Assembly: GCA_017517965.1 (NCBI GenBank) | Contig: JAFWXR010000005.1 | Coordinates: 1-64,000 of the forward strand | From: Clostridia bacterium | GTDB taxonomy: Bacteria > Bacillota > Clostridia > Oscillospirales > Feifaniaceae | Length of the DNA: 64,000 nt | Direction of reading: 5' to 3' | Part shown: positions 57,175 to 64,000 of the stretch, piece by piece | Numbering within the stretch: the stretch's first letter is position 1 | Layout: each line of letters opens with the position of its first letter | Position numbers and translations under genes: made by a program | The notes under the pieces: model-generated | Database searches by the model: none | What the model saw: only the letters and a program-made list of their open reading frames with translations | Told to the model about the DNA's origin: nothing

Positions 57175-58545
57175 ATGGTACATTGTTACAAACTCGGCGG
57201 TATGAATATCGTGCTCGATATTTATTCGGGCTCGGTGCATATCGTCGATGAAATTGCATACGACATAATCGAAAAGTATGAGGATTGTGACAGGCAGGCG
57301 ATAACTGCCGAAATCTTAAGTAAATATGACGTTGCAGAATCTGAAATAGACGAGTGTTTTGAACAGATTGAGGAACTCAAAAATGCAGGCAAACTCTTTG
57401 CCAAAGACACTTTTTCGGGTATGGCGGGCGAGCTTAAGGAGAGGAGTGCGGGCATAATCAAGGCACTCTGTCTGCACGTTGCACATACGTGTAATCTCAA
57501 CTGTTCTTACTGTTTTGCAAGTCAGGGCAAGTATCACGGCGACCGTGCGGTGATGTCCTTTGAAGTGGGCAAACGTGCGCTTGATTTTCTCGTTGAAAAT
57601 TCGGGCAGCCGCAGGAATCTTGAGGTTGACTTTTTCGGTGGCGAGCCTCTTATGAATTTTGACGTTGTAAAGCAACTCGTTGCATACGCCCGTTCAATTG
57701 AAAAGGATGCAAAAAAGAACTTCCGTTTTACGCTTACGACCAACGGCGTGCTTGTTGACGATGACGTTATAGAGTTTTCAAATAAGGAAATGAGTAACGT
57801 CGTACTCAGTCTTGACGGCAGAAAAGAAGTTCATGACCGTTTCCGTGTCGACTATGCGGGTAACGGCAGCTGGGAGAAGATTGTGCCTAAATTCCAAAAA
57901 TTTGTCAAGGCACGCGGAAATAAAAACTACTATATGAGGGGTACGTTTACCCATGCAAATCCCGATTTTTTGAAGGATATTGAGGAGATGCTTCGCCTCG
58001 GCTTTACCGAGCTTAGTATGGAGCCTGCGGTATGCCCTCCGGGTGACCCGTCGGCACTCACTAAAGAGGATTTGGCGGTAGTTTTTGAGCAGTATGAAAA
58101 ACTTGCAGAGCTTATGCTTAAAAAACACCGTGAGGGGAAGCCTTTCACCTTCTATCACTATATGGTGGACCTTAAGGGCGGTCCGTGTATATACAAACGT
58201 ATTTCGGGTTGCGGCTCGGGTACGGAATATATGGCTGTCACCCCGTGGGGTGATTTGTACCCCTGTCATCAGTTCGTCGGTGAAGAAAAGTTCAAGCTTG
58301 GCGACGTGTGGAATGGCGTTACGAACACAAAAATTCAGGATGAATTTGCCTCCTGCAACGTATATTCACGCCCCGAATGTAAGGATTGCTGGGCAAGGCT
58401 CTACTGTTCGGGCGGATGTGCGGCAAACGCATATCATTCGACGGGCTCTGTCAAGGGCGTTTATAAAGACGGTTGTGAACTTTTCCGCAAGCGTATGGAA
58501 TGTGCCATTATGCTTGAGGCGGCAAAGACGCTCGGTGGAGAATAA
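57175..58545 (+). CDS. SCIFF peptide radical-SAM maturase
   Basis: The 456-residue enzyme has an N-terminal peptide-recognition domain (about 1-90), the radical-SAM cluster motif CNLNCSYC (about 106-113) and a C-terminal SPASM domain with its auxiliary-cluster cysteines in GCGSGTEYMAV, PECKDCWARLYCSGGC and later DGCELF. Length and context match the SCIFF maturases. The ATG at 57175 has GGGGAG upstream. Its stop overlaps the next start by one base (TAATG). Confidence 0.95.
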   Translation: MVHCYKLGGMNIVLDIYSGSVHIVDEIAYDIIEKYEDCDRQAITAEILSKYDVAESEIDECFEQIEELKNAGKLFAKDTFSGMAGELKERSAGIIKALCLHVAHTCNLNCSYCFASQGKYHGDRAVMSFEVGKRALDFLVENSGSRRNLEVDFFGGEPLMNFDVVKQLVAYARSIEKDAKKNFRFTLTTNGVLVDDDVIEFSNKEMSNVVLSLDGRKEVHDRFRVDYAGNGSWEKIVPKFQKFVKARGNKNYYMRGTFTHANPDFLKDIEEMLRLGFTELSMEPAVCPPGDPSALTKEDLAVVFEQYEKLAELMLKKHREGKPFTFYHYMVDLKGGPCIYKRISGCGSGTEYMAVTPWGDLYPCHQFVGEEKFKLGDVWNGVTNTKIQDEFASCNVYSRPECKDCWARLYCSGGCAANAYHSTGSVKGVYKDGCELFRKRMECAIMLEAAKTLGGE

Positions 58546-59843
58546 TGAATACGCCTATCTGTGATTTTGTAAAAGAATACGAGAAAAAAGGCACTCTGCG
58601 ACTTCATATGCCCGGTCATAAGGGGCTCGGTGATATTGAAAAGTACGATATAACCGAAATAGAGGGGGCAGACGTGCTTTACAATGCAAAAGGCATAATA
58701 AAAGAGAGTGAGGATAACGCCTCATCCCTTTTCGGCACGGCAAAAACGCTCTATTCAACCGAAGGCTCGTCGCTTTGCATTCGTGCCATGCTGTTTCTTG
58801 CAAAACTTTACGGCAAAAAGCCCCTGATTGCGGCAGGCAGAAATGCTCATAAGGCGTTTATGTCTGCGGCGGCACTCTGCGATTTTGAGGTTGACTGGTT
58901 ATGCCCCGAAAATGCAGGTGTAATTTCCTGTGAAATTACGCCCGATTTTGTGGAAAACTATCTTGCAAATAATAAGCCGTCTGCGGTATATATAACAAGT
59001 CCCGACTATCTCGGTAACGTGCTGCCCGTCGGTGAAATAGCAAAGGTGTGCCACAAACACGGCGTTTTGCTTCTTGTGGACAATGCACACGGTGCATATA
59101 TGCGTTTTCTCGAAAAGGATGTTCATCCCATAACGCTCGGTGCGGATATGTGTTGCGATTCGGCACACAAAACCCTGCCCGTGCTGACGGGCGGTGCATA
59201 TCTGCATATATCGGAAAATGCGGATAAAATGCTGTGTGAGCAGGCGGAAAATGCACTTTCGCTTTTTGCTTCAACAAGTCCGTCCTATCTCATTTTGCAG
59301 TCACTCGATAAGGCAAATGAATATCTTGAAACTTACGGGGAAAAACTTAAAACTTTTGAAAAAAGCGTTTTGAAGTTAAAAGAAAGTCTTGCGGGGTATA
59401 ACTTAGTCGGTGATGAGCCGCTTAAGATAACGATTCAAACCAAGCCTTACGGTTATACGGGTGATGAATTTGCAAAACTTCTTGAAAAGCAGGGCATTGT
59501 ATGCGAGTTTTCCGACCCCGATTACACGGTGATGATGTTAACGCCCGAAACCGACCTTTCAAGGCTTTCAAAAGCACTTAACGCCATCCCGAAAAGAGAG
59601 GCGATAACAGAAAAAGCACCGCCTTTAACGGTATGTGAAAAGGTGCTTTCGATAAGAGAAGCGGTCTTTTCACCGTCGGAAGAATTGCCCGTTTCTCTGT
59701 GTGACGGCAGGGTGCTTGCAGATACGGCTGTATCCTGTCCTCCTGCAATTCCGATAGTCGTATGCGGTGAGCGGATAGATGAAAAAGCGGTAAAACTTTT
59801 TAAATATTACGGCATAAATTCTTGCCGTGTTGTAAAAAAATAA
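58545..59843 (+). CDS. Orn/Lys/Arg decarboxylase-like PLP enzyme
   Basis: The 432-residue fold-type I protein has RLHMPGHKG near the N-terminus (about 19-27), VDNAHGAYM near 180 and the PLP lysine in CDSAHKTLPVLTGGAYLH (about 204-221), followed by a shortened C-terminal domain. It matches the compact arginine/lysine decarboxylase-like proteins of Firmicutes (SpeA/YaaO type). Translation is coupled to the SCIFF maturase by TAATG, but a functional link is not established. The product would be a polyamine precursor. Confidence 0.9.
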   Translation: MNTPICDFVKEYEKKGTLRLHMPGHKGLGDIEKYDITEIEGADVLYNAKGIIKESEDNASSLFGTAKTLYSTEGSSLCIRAMLFLAKLYGKKPLIAAGRNAHKAFMSAAALCDFEVDWLCPENAGVISCEITPDFVENYLANNKPSAVYITSPDYLGNVLPVGEIAKVCHKHGVLLLVDNAHGAYMRFLEKDVHPITLGADMCCDSAHKTLPVLTGGAYLHISENADKMLCEQAENALSLFASTSPSYLILQSLDKANEYLETYGEKLKTFEKSVLKLKESLAGYNLVGDEPLKITIQTKPYGYTGDEFAKLLEKQGIVCEFSDPDYTVMMLTPETDLSRLSKALNAIPKREAITEKAPPLTVCEKVLSIREAVFSPSEELPVSLCDGRVLADTAVSCPPAIPIVVCGERIDEKAVKLFKYYGINSCRVVKK

Positions 59844-59854
59844 GAAGAAAAATA

Positions 59855-59883
59855 TATACAAATAAAAAAATGTGTGTTATAAT
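59855..59883 (+). promoter_or_regulatory. Candidate promoter of purC
   Basis: A weak -35 (TATACA, 59855-59860), 17 bases, then TATAAT (59878-59883). Confidence 0.55.
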
Positions 59884-59931
59884 ACATCTTGTTTTTTAAA
59901 ATTCCATACATAGAAAAAGGAAGTGCTTCTG

Positions 59932-60615
59932 ATGAAAAAACTTTATGAAGGTAAAACCAAAGACGTATACGGTCTTGACAATGGCAACGTAATGCTTAAG
60001 TTTAAGGACGATTGCACAGGTAAAGACGGTGTGTTTGATCCGGGCGAAAACAGTGTCGGTCTTACGATTGAAGGTATAGGCAAGGCAAATCTCGAAACGT
60101 CCGTTCACTATTTTGAACTTCTCAAAAAAGCAGGCATAAAGACTCATTACGTATCTGCAAACGTTGAAGATGCGACTATGGAAGTTCTTCCTGCAACAGT
60201 TTTCGGTCACGGTCTTGAAGTTATCTGCCGTCTTGTTGCTACGGGTAGCTTTATCCGCAGATACGGTGAATATATTGAAGACGGTACTGTTCTTGAAGGC
60301 GGTTACGTTGAATGTACGTTCAAGAACGATGCCAAGGGTGATCCGCTTGTAACGGGCGAAGGTCTTGCAGCACTCGGCGTAATGACACCTGCGATGTTCG
60401 AAAGCATGAAGGAGCAGACGCTTAAAATCACAAAAATCGTTGCTGACGATCTTAAGTCTATCGGTCTTGACCTTTGGGACATTAAGTTTGAATTCGGCTA
60501 CAACAACGACGAAGTTATTCTTATAGACGAAATTGCATCAGGCAATATGCGTGTTTATAAGGACGGTAAGATTGTTGAACCCGTAGAACTCACAAAGCTC
60601 ATACTCAACAGATAA
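59932..60615 (+). CDS. purC: Phosphoribosylaminoimidazole-succinocarboxamide synthase (SAICAR synthetase)
   Basis: The 227-residue enzyme joins aspartate to CAIR in purine synthesis. The ATP-binding [12 protein letters not shown] start, [17 protein letters not shown] (about 77-93) and [13 protein letters not shown] near the C-terminus are typical. The ATG at 59932 has AGGAAG upstream. It stands alone rather than in a pur operon. Confidence 0.96.
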   Translation: MKKLYEGKTKDVYGLDNGNVMLKFKDDCTGKDGVFDPGENSVGLTIEGIGKANLETSVHYFELLKKAGIKTHYVSANVEDATMEVLPATVFGHGLEVICRLVATGSFIRRYGEYIEDGTVLEGGYVECTFKNDAKGDPLVTGEGLAALGVMTPAMFESMKEQTLKITKIVADDLKSIGLDLWDIKFEFGYNNDEVILIDEIASGNMRVYKDGKIVEPVELTKLILNR

Positions 60616-60617
60616 AT

Positions 60618-60646
60618 AAAAAAGAGACCGCAAGGTCTCTTTTTTA
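60618..60646 (+). terminator. Terminator of purC
   Basis: AAAAAAGAGACC pairs with GGTCTCTTTTTT around GCAA. An AATTCGGAATT-type motif follows at once. Confidence 0.93.
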
Positions 60647-60681
60647 TTCGGAATTAAATTTTGTTATAGATAATGGTCTTT

Positions 60682-61116
60682 TTACAGATATTTTCGTATA
60701 TCAATTGCAAGTTTTTCTTCGAGGTTTATCAGGCGTTTTGCGATGTCCTTTGATACCTCGTCTGCCGCCTCGTATTGATTCAAATAGCGGTTGAGCGACT
60801 TTACACCCATATTGCAACCGTCGGTCATAAGGTCTGCCACCGTCTTGTCCGAATCGTCCATCGAAATTTTCATATTCGTCTTCATCCACGACATACTTTT
60901 TGCAATGGGGTTTGGCTCTTTGCCGTCATCGTCGTATTTGTCGAGAAGTTCTTTTATCTCGTTTTCGAGTTTGTTGTGTTCGCTTTTGCACTTTGTGAGG
61001 TATTCTTTGAAATCTTCGTTGTGAACATACTTTAACACGTCGTCTATCGACTTCGTGCCCATTTTTACACCTGCATCACATTCGCGAAGTAACTTTATCG
61101 TATCCTGTTCTACCAT
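60682..61116 (-). CDS. Helical-bundle protein, ferritin-like (DUF2383-like)
   Basis: The 144-residue protein is almost entirely charged amphipathic helix, arranged as four probable helices: CDAGVKMGTKSIDDVLKYV, EHNKLENEIKELLDKY, a Met-rich third segment (AKSMSWMKTNMKISMDD) and NRYLNQYEAADEVSKDIAKR. The duplicated G-x-KS(I/L) plus later acidic positions resemble DUF2383/ferritin-like four-helix bundles, without clear iron ligands. AAGGAGA precedes the ATG. I assign no function. Confidence 0.8.
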   Translation of the reverse strand: MVEQDTIKLLRECDAGVKMGTKSIDDVLKYVHNEDFKEYLTKCKSEHNKLENEIKELLDKYDDDGKEPNPIAKSMSWMKTNMKISMDDSDKTVADLMTDGCNMGVKSLNRYLNQYEAADEVSKDIAKRLINLEEKLAIDIRKYL

Positions 61117-61156
61117 ACTTATCTCCTTACGTTTTTTTATAGTATAAGCATTACTC

Positions 61157-61185
61157 TTGATAAAAATACGTTTTGGTGTTAAAAT
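61157..61185 (+). promoter_or_regulatory. Promoter of the ECF S-component gene
   Basis: TTGATA (61157-61162), 17 bases, then TAAAAT (61180-61185). Confidence 0.65.
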
Positions 61186-61211
61186 TATAAAAAACGAACA
61201 AGGGTGATTTT

Positions 61212-61799
61212 ATGAATAGAAAGAAAATGTCTACACAGACTCTGGTGCTCGGTGCCGTAATGACGGCGCTCGTTGTATTGTTGCAGTATATGGGTGCATT
61301 TATAAAACTCGGGCCTTTTTCCATTACACTTGTGCTTATTCCGATAGTTATCGGTGCGGCAACCTGCGGTGCATGGATAGGCTCATGGCTCGGTTTCATT
61401 TTTGCAATTATGGTTTTTGTCACCGGTGATGCTGCGGCGTTTCTTGCAGTCAACGTGCCGGGTACGATAATAACGGTGCTTGCTAAAGGTATTCTCTGCG
61501 GTCTTGTGGCAGGCTTAGTCTACAAAGTTCTGTCTGCTAAGAATCAGTGGGTGGCTGTAATTGCCTCGGCAATAGTTTGTCCTCTGGTCAATACGGGCGT
61601 TTTCCTGCTCGGCTGTCTTGCTTTCTTTATGGACACGATTTCATCGTGGGCAGCGGCGGCAGGTCTCGGCGGCAACGTTGCTTATTATATGATTTTCGTA
61701 CTTGTAGGTGCAAATTTCCTCGTTGAACTCGGTGTCAACATCGTATTAAGCCCAATTGTCGTAAGGCTTCTTAACATAAGAAAAAGCGGTTCAAGATGA
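61212..61799 (+). CDS. ECF transporter S component, substrate unknown
   Basis: The 195-residue protein has five to six membrane helices and the S-component pattern: an N-terminal Met-Thr-Ala-rich helix (LVLGAVMTALVVLLQY), the GPFSITLVLIPIVIGA loop and a later GTIITVLAKGILCGLVAG segment. It resembles the FolT/PanT-type vitamin S components but no diagnostic residue fixes the ligand, and no riboswitch is visible. The energising module must be encoded elsewhere. Its last codons lie in the terminator stem. Confidence 0.85.
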   Translation: MNRKKMSTQTLVLGAVMTALVVLLQYMGAFIKLGPFSITLVLIPIVIGAATCGAWIGSWLGFIFAIMVFVTGDAAAFLAVNVPGTIITVLAKGILCGLVAGLVYKVLSAKNQWVAVIASAIVCPLVNTGVFLLGCLAFFMDTISSWAAAAGLGGNVAYYMIFVLVGANFLVELGVNIVLSPIVVRLLNIRKSGSR

Positions 61800-61812
61800 A
61801 CCGCTTTTTTTA
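61781..61812. terminator. Bidirectional terminator
   Basis: AAAGCGGTTC pairs with GAACCGCTTT around AAGAT with a T-tract, between convergent transporter genes and overlapping both stop regions. Confidence 0.88.
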
Positions 61813-62607
61813 TTTTGATAAAATCTCTTTATCGCTTGCAAATTCGCTGCCGCTTCCCACTTCAAAGAGTTTGAGAAGTTCAGCCTTTGTAAGTTTTTTC
61901 TTTTCCTCACCGGATATATCCACCACTATATTGCCCTCGTTCATCATAATGAGACGGTTGCCGTAGTTTATGGCATCGTTCATATTGTGAGTGACCATAA
62001 GTGTCGTAAGCTTGTTTTCGGTGACGAGTTTATTCGTTATTTCAAGCACCTTGGATGCAGTTTTCGGGTCGAGTGCCGCAGTATGCTCGTCAAGCAAAAG
62101 AAGCTTCGGCTTTTTGAGCGTCGCCATAAGAAGCGTGACCGCCTGCCTCTGACCGCCTGAAAGAAGACCGACTTTTGTAGAAAGTCTGTTTTCAAGACCT
62201 AAGTCGAGTTGTGCGAGAAGTTCTTTATAACTCTCACGTTCTTTTTTGGGCAGACCCCAGACGAGTTTACGTTTTTTGCCTCTGCGTGCCGCAATCGAAA
62301 GGTTTTCTGCAATTTCCATATCGGGTGCAGTGCCTTTCATCGGGTCCTGAAACACCCTGCAAAGCAGAGATGCCCTTTTATAAGCAGGCATATTCGTAAC
62401 GTTTACACCGTCAATCTCAATCGTACCGTAGTCGGGCTTCCACACGCCCGATATGGCGTTGAGCATCGTGCTCTTACCTGCACCGTTACCGCCGATGACG
62501 GTTACAAAATCGCCTTCGTTTAAAGTGAGATTAAGCCCCGATAAAGCACGTTTTTCGTTGACGGTATTGGCATTAAAAGTCTTGTAAAGGTTGGTTATTT
62601 TAAGCAT
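61810..62607 (-). CDS. ABC transporter ATP-binding protein (TrpZ-type, COG1101)
   Basis: The 265-residue ATPase has Walker A GGNGAGKST (about 39-47), Q-loop RVFQDP, signature LLSGGQRQAV and Walker B LLLLDEHTAALDP. The EHTAALDP variant is typical of the ATPases paired with COG4120 permeases and COG2984 binding proteins. The ATG at 62607 has GGAGGTGA about five bases upstream and overlaps the permease gene by eight bases. It is third in the operon. Confidence 0.93.
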   Translation of the reverse strand: MLKITNLYKTFNANTVNEKRALSGLNLTLNEGDFVTVIGGNGAGKSTMLNAISGVWKPDYGTIEIDGVNVTNMPAYKRASLLCRVFQDPMKGTAPDMEIAENLSIAARRGKKRKLVWGLPKKERESYKELLAQLDLGLENRLSTKVGLLSGGQRQAVTLLMATLKKPKLLLLDEHTAALDPKTASKVLEITNKLVTENKLTTLMVTHNMNDAINYGNRLIMMNEGNIVVDISGEEKKKLTKAELLKLFEVGSGSEFASDKEILSK

Positions 62608-63511
62608 TACCGTCACCTCCGTCTATATCTGCAGGTATTTTCGGCTTGGTAAAATACTCTTTTTTGAGGTAGGGAAGTGCGAGGAATACCGCAACAACTA
62701 CCGCTGAAAGCATTTTGAGCAGGTCTGTATCAAGACCGAGCCAGATTACAAACGTATAAACGAGGTAGTAAGCAACGCTTCCGCCAACAACGCCTATAAG
62801 GCTGACTACGAAATTGGACTTGATTTTAAGTGAAACCGACAGACCGATGATAATAGCGGCAAGACCGATTACGATTGCACCGCGTCCCATATTTATGTCG
62901 GCAAAGCCCTGATACTGTGCAAGAATTGCACCTGACAGAGCAACGAGACCGTTTGAAATTGCAAGACCGAGCACCTTGTTGAATTTGACGTTGACACCCT
63001 GCGCCTCACTCATATCCGCATTATCGCCCGTCGATTTTACAGAGAGACCGAGCTCCGTATAGAAGAAAAGGAAAAGTCCCACAATGATAAATACGATGAA
63101 GGCGGCGGCAACTATAATTGCCTTCGTGTTGTTGAGTGATGACAAAAGCACGGGGAAGGTGCGTGAATTTATGGTAAGATTCGCTTTGCCGAGAATCTTT
63201 AAATTGAGCGACCACAGTATAAGCTGAGTCAAAATACCTGCAAGAATTGCGGGAATACCCATAACCGTGTGAAAAACACCCGTAATTATGCCTGCAAGCA
63301 GACCTGCAATAAAGGCAACCAGTATGCAGAGGTATACGTTTACACCGTTTGCAAGCAGAATTGCACAGACGCAGGCACCCGTACAGATAGAGCCGTCAAC
63401 CGTAAGGTCGGCAATATCAAGAATTTTATAGGATATGTAAAGCCCGATTGCCATTATACCCCATATAAGACCCTGTGCAACGGCACCGGGCAATGCATTT
63501 ATAAATCCCAT
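62600..63511 (-). CDS. ABC transporter permease (TrpY-type, COG4120)
   Basis: The 303-residue permease has eight to nine membrane helices, the family segment YISYKILDIADLTVDGS (about 26-42) and SLNNTKAIIVAA. It belongs to the branched-chain-type permeases whose relatives transport tryptophan or other amino acids in Firmicutes. AAAGGAG precedes the ATG at 63511. It lies 15 bases after the binding-protein gene. Confidence 0.93.
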   Translation of the reverse strand: MGFINALPGAVAQGLIWGIMAIGLYISYKILDIADLTVDGSICTGACVCAILLANGVNVYLCILVAFIAGLLAGIITGVFHTVMGIPAILAGILTQLILWSLNLKILGKANLTINSRTFPVLLSSLNNTKAIIVAAAFIVFIIVGLFLFFYTELGLSVKSTGDNADMSEAQGVNVKFNKVLGLAISNGLVALSGAILAQYQGFADINMGRGAIVIGLAAIIIGLSVSLKIKSNFVVSLIGVVGGSVAYYLVYTFVIWLGLDTDLLKMLSAVVVAVFLALPYLKKEYFTKPKIPADIDGGDGNA

Positions 63512-63526
63512 TATATCTCCTTTGGA

Positions 63527-64000
63527 TTAGCGAGCAACGTAGCCGTCAGCATCAAGTTTTGCAGTGTCAATACCAAGCTCGTCACAAATAGTCTTGTTGT
63601 ACTTCTTAACGGGCTGTGCGTCGTAGCCGATTTCCATAGTTGTTACGTCCTTTTTGCCGAGAAGAATGTCAGCAGCCATCTTGCCCGTTTCAACGCCGAT
63701 GTTGTAGTAGCTGATAGCAAGTGTTGCAAAGCATACGTCACTTTCGTAGCCTGTGAAAACGGGTGTCTTGTCGGGACCGCATACGTTTCTTACGGTTTCG
63801 TCATTTGAAGCAACCGTGTTGTCCGTGGGAACGTAGATAGCATCACATTCTGCAGATGCTTTCGTAACGATGCCCTGAAGCTCGGTTGATTCGGAGAACT
63901 TGTATTCGTTTACAGTTATGTTCTTACCTTCAAGATAAGCCTTTACAACGTCGTACTGGTATGCTGAGTTGGGCTCTGCCGAGCAGTAGAGGATACCAAC
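63527..64000 (-). CDS. ABC transporter substrate-binding protein (TrpX-type, COG2984), 5' end beyond the window
   Basis: The last 158 codons are present; the frame is open to the window edge and stops with TAA at 63529-63527. Visible features of the family are VGILYCSAEPNSAYQ, a DAIYVPTDNTVAS sugar-binding-fold strand-turn and the C-terminal NIGVETGKMAADILLGK. It is the first gene seen of the three-gene importer. Tryptophan is the ligand of some relatives, but the T-box that often controls them would lie outside this window. Confidence 0.9.
   Translation of the reverse strand, partial: VGILYCSAEPNSAYQYDVVKAYLEGKNITVNEYKFSESTELQGIVTKASAECDAIYVPTDNTVASNDETVRNVCGPDKTPVFTGYESDVCFATLAISYYNIGVETGKMAADILLGKKDVTTMEIGYDAQPVKKYNKTICDELGIDTAKLDADGYVAR

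Overview
The window reads as a chromosomal segment of an anaerobic, endospore-forming Clostridia bacterium, most like gut Oscillospiraceae/Ruminococcaceae. This rests on a spoIIID gene, a SCIFF ranthipeptide cassette (widespread in Clostridia), the yloU-yloV-recG and rpsO-pnp clusters, a BMP-type nucleoside transporter, SLH-anchored surface proteins and many short intergenic repeats. Most promoters are close to TTGACA-N17-TATAAT, and genes are packed in short operons separated by strong, often shared, hairpin terminators. No phage, plasmid, transposase, CRISPR array or rRNA is visible.

Layout: (1) 0.4-8.2 kb: an AraC regulator facing a seven-gene sugar-acid operon (enolase-superfamily dehydratase, RraA-like protein, KDPG aldolase, KDG kinase, short-chain dehydrogenase, UlaG-like lactonase, GH10-like glycosidase). 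(2) 8.3-14.8 kb: membrane proteins, tRNA-Leu, a sorbose-phosphate-reductase-like/PfkB pair facing a DeoR regulator, a GNAT enzyme, a PspC protein and a lipoprotein. (3) 14.8-17.4 kb: rpsO and pnp. (4) 17.4-18.4 kb: a gene-free stretch with nested mobile-repeat relics, a purine-rich tract and an apparent small-RNA unit. (5) 24.0-18.4 kb, minus strand: rimO, pgsA, cysS, mrnC, yitT-like, yebC, GNAT. (6) 24.1-27.6 kb: a three-gene UDP-sugar/glycosyltransferase unit. (7) 27.6-32.6 kb: a small exporter, spoIIID, malQ, a second YitT protein and rmuC. (8) 41.7-32.6 kb, minus strand: proS, glyA, rarA, an FMN riboswitch with ribU, and two tandem SLH-protease paralogs, one with its catalytic triad lost. 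(9) 41.8-47.3 kb: yloU, yloV, a DUF4375-like protein, recG and an LRR lipoprotein. (10) 47.4-54.6 kb: a purine-salvage locus (xpt and a BMP-type ABC transporter on minus, an NCS2 permease on plus). (11) 54.7-64 kb: an OAH sulfhydrylase, a FliB-like protein, the SCIFF peptide and its radical-SAM maturase, an Orn/Lys/Arg-decarboxylase-like enzyme, purC, a helical-bundle protein, an ECF S component and a TrpXYZ-type ABC transporter running off the end.

How the genes fit together: the sugar-acid operon could oxidise a sugar to a lactone (SDR), open it (lactonase), dehydrate the aldonate (enolase superfamily), phosphorylate the 2-keto-3-deoxy acid (KdgK) and split it (aldolase), an Entner-Doudoroff-like route under AraC control. 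The xpt/BMP/NCS2 locus imports and salvages purine bases or nucleosides.

The most notable signals lie in RNA and repeats. The ribU FMN riboswitch carries two unrelated intergenic repeats inside its variable helix. The NCS2 leader can form three mutually exclusive stems ending in a terminator. A perfect orphan promoter-terminator pair defines a candidate ~130-nt RNA. Two copies of a MITE-like element are present, one with a second element nested in it. A dispersed AATTCGGAATT repeat supplies the stop codons of two genes.
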